The translations under genes and the position numbers were made by a program. DNA of 10,724 nucleotides. It comes from Betaproteobacteria bacterium (GTDB lineage Bacteria; Pseudomonadota; Gammaproteobacteria; Burkholderiales; Burkholderiaceae). The notes beneath the pieces are model-generated. The model did not search any database, was not told the DNA's origin, and worked only from the letters and a program-made list of their open reading frames with translations. Of the stretch, positions 6,480-10,724 are shown one piece after another. Location: NCBI GenBank assembly GCA_009921765.1, contig RFXC01000154.1, forward strand, positions 1-10,724, given 5' to 3'. Positions within the stretch are counted from its first letter, which is position 1; each line of letters starts with the position of its first letter.

Positions 6480-7268
6480 TCAGTGCGCATGCGCCCCGGA
6501 GGTCAGCACTGCCACCATCAGGATGCCGGCAAACATGAGCGTCAGCTGCAGTAAAGAGTCAGGTCGATGTTTGCGGCTCTGTCGGTGCAGGTCGGGTACC
6601 AGATCGGCGAGCGCGATGTAAATGAAGCTCGCCGCGGAGACCATCAGCACGAAGGGCAGCAGGGTGCTGCTCGCGGCAAAGGCCACATACCCGACCAGCC
6701 CCCCCACCACGCCAGCCACCGACGACAGCAGGTTGAAGGCGAGTGCGCGCTTGCGGGTGTAGCCCGCGTTGACCAGCACAATGAAATCGCCAATCTCCTG
6801 CGGAATTTCGTGGGCGGCGATTGCGAGCGCGGTCAGCCAGCCGAGTTTGATGTCGATCAGGAAAGCAGCGGCGATCATCGCGCCGTCGGCAAAATTGTGG
6901 ATCGCATCGCCCACCAGGATCAGCATGCCGCCTGGGCCGGCCTCGGCCCGGTCATGGCCCTCGTGGTGTTCGTGGCCGTCGCCCTCGTGATGGTGGCTGT
7001 GTCGCAGGATCGCGAGTTTTTCCAGGAGGAAGAAGCCGATCAGACCGGCGAGCAAGGTCCAGGAAAGGGCGTGTATGTCGACGCCGGACTCGACCGCCTC
7101 AGGCAGCAGGTGCAGTACGGCGGTGCCCAGCAACAGGCCCGCCGAGAGGCTCACCAGCCGCGGCACGATGCGCGACAGGAGCGTAAGCGATAGCGCCGCG
7201 GCCGCGGCAACGCTAAGCGCGCCCGCAGCCGCGGTGGCGAGCAGAATATGGATCAGCTCGGGTGTCAC
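6480..7268 (-). CDS. ZIP-family metal (zinc/iron) transporter
   Basis: Inner-membrane divalent-metal importer of the ZIP family, 262 residues, about seven to eight hydrophobic segments. The N-terminal segment spans about 5-33, then 40-58 and 68-88. A cytoplasmic-type His-rich loop follows (90-105, eight His in 16 residues). The metal-site helices carry HNFADG (His124, Asn125, Asp128) and HEIPQEIGD (His153, Glu154, Glu158, Asp161). The second motif has Gln157 where the LIV-1 branch usually has His, a form I recall as common in bacterial ZIPs. The C-terminus ends in a short His pair (AHAH). The start is a GTG at 7268 with only a weak GGGG-type ribosome-binding site; no ATG is placed better. It follows the hydrolase gene by 33 bases and may be read through from it. 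The metal is inferred to be zinc or another divalent ion. Confidence 0.9.
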   Translation of the reverse strand: MTPELIHILLATAAAGALSVAAAAALSLTLLSRIVPRLVSLSAGLLLGTAVLHLLPEAVESGVDIHALSWTLLAGLIGFFLLEKLAILRHSHHHEGDGHEHHEGHDRAEAGPGGMLILVGDAIHNFADGAMIAAAFLIDIKLGWLTALAIAAHEIPQEIGDFIVLVNAGYTRKRALAFNLLSSVAGVVGGLVGYVAFAASSTLLPFVLMVSAASFIYIALADLVPDLHRQSRKHRPDSLLQLTLMFAGILMVAVLTSGAHAH

Positions 7269-7301
7269 GATGCGCTCGCCCCGAGGATCCGATCGGCTCG
7301 C

Positions 7302-8210
7302 TCAGACCCCATGCTTCTTGAACCAGGCCTGGCAGCGCGCCCAGCCATCGTCGGCCGCCGCCTTGAGGTAGCTGGGCCGGTAGTCGGCATGAAAGGCATG
7401 GCCCGCTTCCGGATACACCACGAACTCGGACGCCCGCGAGGCCGCCCCCCCCGCCGCGAGACGCTTCTTCATTTCATCGACGGTGGCGACCGGAATACCG
7501 GTATCGACGCCGCCATAGAGCCCGAGCACCGGACCGTTGAGGCTCCCTGCAATCTCGTAGGGGTGCTGCGGGGTCATGGGCGAGGTATCCCCCGTCAGAC
7601 GACCATACCAGGCCACGCCCGCCTTGACGCGCTTCGAATGGGCGCTGTAGAGCCAGGTGATGCGGCCGCCCCAGCAGAATCCGGTGATGCCCAGGCGGTC
7701 AAGGTTCCCGCCCTGGGTGCCGGCCCAGGCCACCGAGGCATCGAGGTCGGCAATGACCTGCGCATCGGGCACCTTAGACACCACGTTCTTGAACAACTCG
7801 GGCACCGACGGATATTTCGTCGGATCACCCTGACGCGCAAACAGCTCGGGCGCAATTGCCAGATAACCGAGCTTGGCAAAGCGGCGGCAGACGTCCTTGA
7901 TGTGCTCATGCACACCAAAGATTTCCTGCACCACCAGAATGACCGGATGCCCCGTACCGCTTGCAGGCATTGCGCGATACGCGGGCATGTCGCCGCCGGC
8001 CGCGGGAATCTTGACTTCACCAGCGGTGAGCCCGGCGGTGTCGGTGGTGATGGTTTGGGCCCGCAGGGCGCCGGTGGGCATCACCGCCGCGGCAAACCCG
8101 CTACCGAGCGCTGTCACAACAAACCCGCGCCGACCCGGGGCGGCGGCCGGCGGGCTGAGGGAATTCATCTCGTCGCGCAGCGCGCGAATCATCCGGTCAT
8201 CAGCGTTCAT
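7302..8210 (-). CDS. Dienelactone hydrolase family protein with Tat signal
   Basis: Alpha/beta-hydrolase of the dienelactone hydrolase (carboxymethylenebutenolidase) family, 302 residues. The likely catalytic triad is Cys179 (GFCWGG), Asp236 (GGVDTGIP) and His271 (EAGHAFH), with Glu96 in [11 protein letters not shown] matching the Glu that pairs with the Cys in the family. Residues 26-51 look like a twin-arginine signal: [10 protein letters not shown] with Arg27-Arg28, a hydrophobic stretch, then a possible cut after Ala51 (ALRA-Q). The mature enzyme would therefore be periplasmic, whereas classical dienelactone hydrolases are cytoplasmic. The ATG at 8210 has AAGGA eight bases upstream; a TTG at 8225 is the alternative. 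No other chlorocatechol-pathway genes are present, so the true substrate is unknown. It lies 69 bases downstream of polA on the same strand. Confidence 0.9.
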   Translation of the reverse strand: MNADDRMIRALRDEMNSLSPPAAAPGRRGFVVTALGSGFAAAVMPTGALRAQTITTDTAGLTAGEVKIPAAGGDMPAYRAMPASGTGHPVILVVQEIFGVHEHIKDVCRRFAKLGYLAIAPELFARQGDPTKYPSVPELFKNVVSKVPDAQVIADLDASVAWAGTQGGNLDRLGITGFCWGGRITWLYSAHSKRVKAGVAWYGRLTGDTSPMTPQHPYEIAGSLNGPVLGLYGGVDTGIPVATVDEMKKRLAAGGAASRASEFVVYPEAGHAFHADYRPSYLKAAADDGWARCQAWFKKHGV

Positions 8211-8279
8211 GGTCAGGTCCTTCAATGAAAGGAGTGGAAGAGGCCAGGAGAAATTGAATAAAGAGGCGTCATGGGGCGA

Positions 8280-10724
8280 TCAATGTGCCTGATCCCAGTT
8301 GTCGCCGATACCGGTTTCAACCTCGAGCGGAACCTTGAGGCTCGCCACTCCGGTCATCAGTCGGCCGAGGGTTTCGCGGACCGTCTCCACTTCGGATTCC
8401 GGCACCTCGAGCACCAGTTCGTCATGTACCTGCATGATGAGCTTCGCATGGAGTCCCGACTGTTCAAGCCAGCGCTCAACTTCGATCATGGAGAGCTTGA
8501 TCAGGTCGGCTGCTGTGCCCTGCATCGGCGCATTGATGGCTGCCCGTTCGGCTGCCGCCCGTCGCGGACCGCTGGGGCTCGCGATTTCGGCAAGCCACAG
8601 CCGGCGGCCGAAAACGGTTTCGACATAGCCCTGTTCGCGGGCCCGCACGCGAGTCTCGTCCATGAAGCGTTTGACGCCGGGGTAGCGGGCGAAATAGCGC
8701 TCGATGTAGTGACGCGCCGCATCGCGCTCGATGCCCAGGTTCGAAGCCAGCCCAAACGCGCTCATGCCGTAGATCAGCCCGAAATTGATCACCTTGGCAT
8801 AGCGGCGCTGCTCGCTCGACACCTCGGCCGCCGGAATGCCGAAAATTTCCGAGGCCGTGGCACGGTGTACATCAATGCCCTCGGCAAAGGCCCGCAGCAA
8901 GCTCTGGTCGTCGGACAGGTGCGCCATGATGCGCAGCTCGATCTGTGAATAATCGGCCGACATGATCCGGCACCCAGGCGGTGCGATGAAGGCCTCGCGA
9001 ATCCGCCTGCCCTCGGGCGTGCGGATTGGAATGTTCTGCAGGTTCGGCTCGCTCGAGGAAAGGCGCCCGGTGACCGCCACCGCTTGCGAGTAACTGGTGT
9101 GCACGCGGCCGGTGCGCGGGTTCACCATGCGCGGCAATTTGTCGGCGTAGGTGCTCTTCAGCTTCGCCAACCCCCGCCAGTCGAGCAGCAGCTTGGGCAG
9201 CGGATAGTCTTCAGCCAGCCGGGTGAGCACGTCCTCGTCGGTGGAGGGCGCGCCGCTTGCGGTTTTTTTCAGGATCGGCAGCCCCTGCTTCTCGAACAGG
9301 ATTTCACCGAGTTGCTTGGGGGAGCCCAGGTTGAAGGGCTGGCCGGCGGCCTCGTGCACGCGGGTTTCGAGTTCGAGCAGCTTGCGACCGAGCTCATCGG
9401 ACTGCCGGGCAAGCGCCTGGGCATCAATGAGCACACCGCGCCGCTCCATCCGCTGCAACACCCGCGAGACCGGGATTTCGATATCGCGATAAATGCGCTC
9501 CAGCGCAGGCTCGGCACTGACCCTTGGGTGCAGTGTTCGATGCAGATGCATCGTCACCTCGGCGTCTTCCGCCGCGTAGAGCGTTGCGCGGTCGACCGGC
9601 ACCTGCTCAAAGCCGATCTGTGCTGCCCCCTTGCCCGCCACGTCTTCGTAGCGGATCGTGCGCCGGTTGAGATGGCGCGAGGCGAGCGAATCCATGTCGT
9701 GATTGCGATGCGCCTCAAGCACATAACTCTGAAGCAGCGTGTCATGCGCCACGCCCGCCAGCCGCACACCATGGTTCTCGAGCACATGGGTGTCGTATTT
9801 CAGGTTCTGCCCGACCTTGGCCCGCGAAGCGTCTTCCAGCCAGGGCTTCAGACGCTCCAGCACGTGACCCAGGGAAAGTTGATCAGGGGCGCCGGTGTAG
9901 CGATGCCCGACCGGGATGTAGCACGCCTCGCCCGGCTCGATCGAAAACGAAAAGCCCACCAGCTCGGCGGCCATGGGGTCGAGAGAGGTCGTCTCGGTGT
10001 CGAAGGCCACCAGGTCGGCCGTTGCAATGCGCGCGAGCCAGCGCTCGAGGGCAGGCTCATCCAGAACCGCTTCGTAGCATCGCTCGGCCGGGTTGTCAGG
10101 AATGGGATGCGGCGGCATCCAGGGTGCAAGCGCGCGCTGTTCATGCGGGCCCGCCGCCTGAGCGTCCTCTGCAGATGCGCCGCCGATGCCGACTGCACTC
10201 GAACCACTTCCGGCACCCGGCACCGACTCGCCCAGCTTCGCTTCGAGCTCGCGCAACCAGGTGCGAAAGCCGCACTGCGCAAAGAGCGCCAGCATGCGCG
10301 CATCGTTTTCCGGCGCGAGCGCAAGCGAATCGGCGATGCCGGTCACCGAGGGACCCAGCTCACAGTCGGTACGGATGGTGACGAGCGTGCGCGCCGTGGG
10401 CAGCCAATCGAGCGCGCGCCTGAGGTTCTCGCCCACCGCGCCCTTCACCTCAGCCGCGCGTTCCACCAGCTGATCGAGCGAACCGTATTCGGTGAGCAGC
10501 TTCACCGCAGTTTTGGGACCAACCTTGTCGACGCCCGGAACGTTGTCCACGGCATCGCCCACCAGCGTGAGCCAGTCGACAATCCGCTCGGGCGGCACGC
10601 CGAACTTGACCACCACCGCATCGCGGTCCAGCCACTCGGCCCCGCCGCCATCGCGGCTCATGGTGTTCACCAGCCTCACGTGCTCGCTCACCAACTGAGC
10701 CATATCCTTGTCGCCGGTGGAGAC
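8280..10724 (-). CDS. polA: DNA polymerase I (5' end beyond the window)
   Basis: Repair and Okazaki-fragment polymerase. 814 residues are visible and the frame is open to the right edge; alignment of key residues with the E. coli enzyme suggests about 114 N-terminal residues are missing, so the start is not in the window. In order: the C-terminal part of the 5'-flap nuclease with the helix-hairpin-helix DNVPGVDKVGPKTAVKLL; a Gly/Ser/Ala-rich linker (about visible residues 165-200); a 3'-5' exonuclease domain with intact AFDTETTSL, KYD and YAAEDAEV acidic residues; and the polymerase domain. The polymerase shows motif A DYSQIELR, motif B RRYAKVINFGLIYG with the Lys, Phe and Tyr of the O helix, and motif C QVHDELVLEV with its Asp-Glu pair. 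Proofreading is therefore predicted to be active. No truncation or frameshift is seen. It is the first gene of the visible polA-hydrolase-ZIP run. Confidence 0.98.
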   Translation of the reverse strand, partial: VSTGDKDMAQLVSEHVRLVNTMSRDGGGAEWLDRDAVVVKFGVPPERIVDWLTLVGDAVDNVPGVDKVGPKTAVKLLTEYGSLDQLVERAAEVKGAVGENLRRALDWLPTARTLVTIRTDCELGPSVTGIADSLALAPENDARMLALFAQCGFRTWLRELEAKLGESVPGAGSGSSAVGIGGASAEDAQAAGPHEQRALAPWMPPHPIPDNPAERCYEAVLDEPALERWLARIATADLVAFDTETTSLDPMAAELVGFSFSIEPGEACYIPVGHRYTGAPDQLSLGHVLERLKPWLEDASRAKVGQNLKYDTHVLENHGVRLAGVAHDTLLQSYVLEAHRNHDMDSLASRHLNRRTIRYEDVAGKGAAQIGFEQVPVDRATLYAAEDAEVTMHLHRTLHPRVSAEPALERIYRDIEIPVSRVLQRMERRGVLIDAQALARQSDELGRKLLELETRVHEAAGQPFNLGSPKQLGEILFEKQGLPILKKTASGAPSTDEDVLTRLAEDYPLPKLLLDWRGLAKLKSTYADKLPRMVNPRTGRVHTSYSQAVAVTGRLSSSEPNLQNIPIRTPEGRRIREAFIAPPGCRIMSADYSQIELRIMAHLSDDQSLLRAFAEGIDVHRATASEIFGIPAAEVSSEQRRYAKVINFGLIYGMSAFGLASNLGIERDAARHYIERYFARYPGVKRFMDETRVRAREQGYVETVFGRRLWLAEIASPSGPRRAAAERAAINAPMQGTAADLIKLSMIEVERWLEQSGLHAKLIMQVHDELVLEVPESEVETVRETLGRLMTGVASLKVPLEVETGIGDNWDQAH

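Noticed and set aside
5994..6554. A plus-strand open frame of 186 codons running through the 8-bp repeat, with a repeating Pro-Gly-Cys-Arg-Ala-Ala pattern
   Set aside because: The peptide repeat is a product of the 8-bp repeat read in three frames (24 bases per 8 residues). The first part overlaps the sulfurtransferase catalytic domain in another frame.
7248..8228. A 326-codon open frame on the plus strand opposite the hydrolase gene
   Set aside because: Antisense shadow of a gene with a clear catalytic triad; no domain or ribosome-binding site supports it.
8271..8948. A 225-codon open frame on the plus strand opposite the polA 3' end
   Set aside because: It mirrors the highly conserved polymerase domain of polA and shows no protein-family features.

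Overview
The window is GC-rich chromosomal DNA carrying nine protein-coding genes and no recognisable RNA gene, insertion sequence or CRISPR array. Gene content, protein character and the order xseB-ispA-dxs-folE2 beside a Rieske oxygenase gene point to a betaproteobacterium, probably of the Rhodocyclales or Burkholderiales. That placement comes from recalled family synteny, not from a search.

Left part (5-4201, minus strand): a tight biosynthetic cluster read from right to left. It holds xseB (exonuclease VII small subunit), ispA (farnesyl diphosphate synthase, GTG start one base after the xseB stop), dxs (1-deoxyxylulose-5-phosphate synthase, 10 bases after ispA) and, after a 223-base spacer with small inverted repeats, folE2 (GTP cyclohydrolase IB). 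dxs and ispA mark the entry to the MEP pathway and the C15 prenyl branch. folE2 feeds folate or deazapurine synthesis and may have its own promoter.

Middle (4202-6479): a 148-base divergent region separates the cluster from a plus-strand pair. The pair is a Rieske non-heme iron oxygenase alpha subunit with no reductase or ferredoxin gene beside it, followed 20 bases later by a two-domain sulfurtransferase of the 3-mercaptopyruvate type. Just before the oxygenase ribosome-binding site lies a hairpin with a T7 tract that resembles an intrinsic terminator. After the sulfurtransferase, the convergent gap holds a 12-base palindrome and 6.75 copies of an 8-bp repeat whose regular GGG runs fit the canonical G-quadruplex pattern.

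Right part (6480-10724, minus strand): polA (DNA polymerase I, cut by the right edge, all three enzymatic domains represented), then a Tat-signal dienelactone-hydrolase-family protein, then a ZIP-family metal transporter.

The window is mostly conserved housekeeping DNA. I see no clear new defence or mobile system. The items most worth a second look are the orphan Rieske oxygenase with its attenuator-like leader and the G-quadruplex-type repeat.
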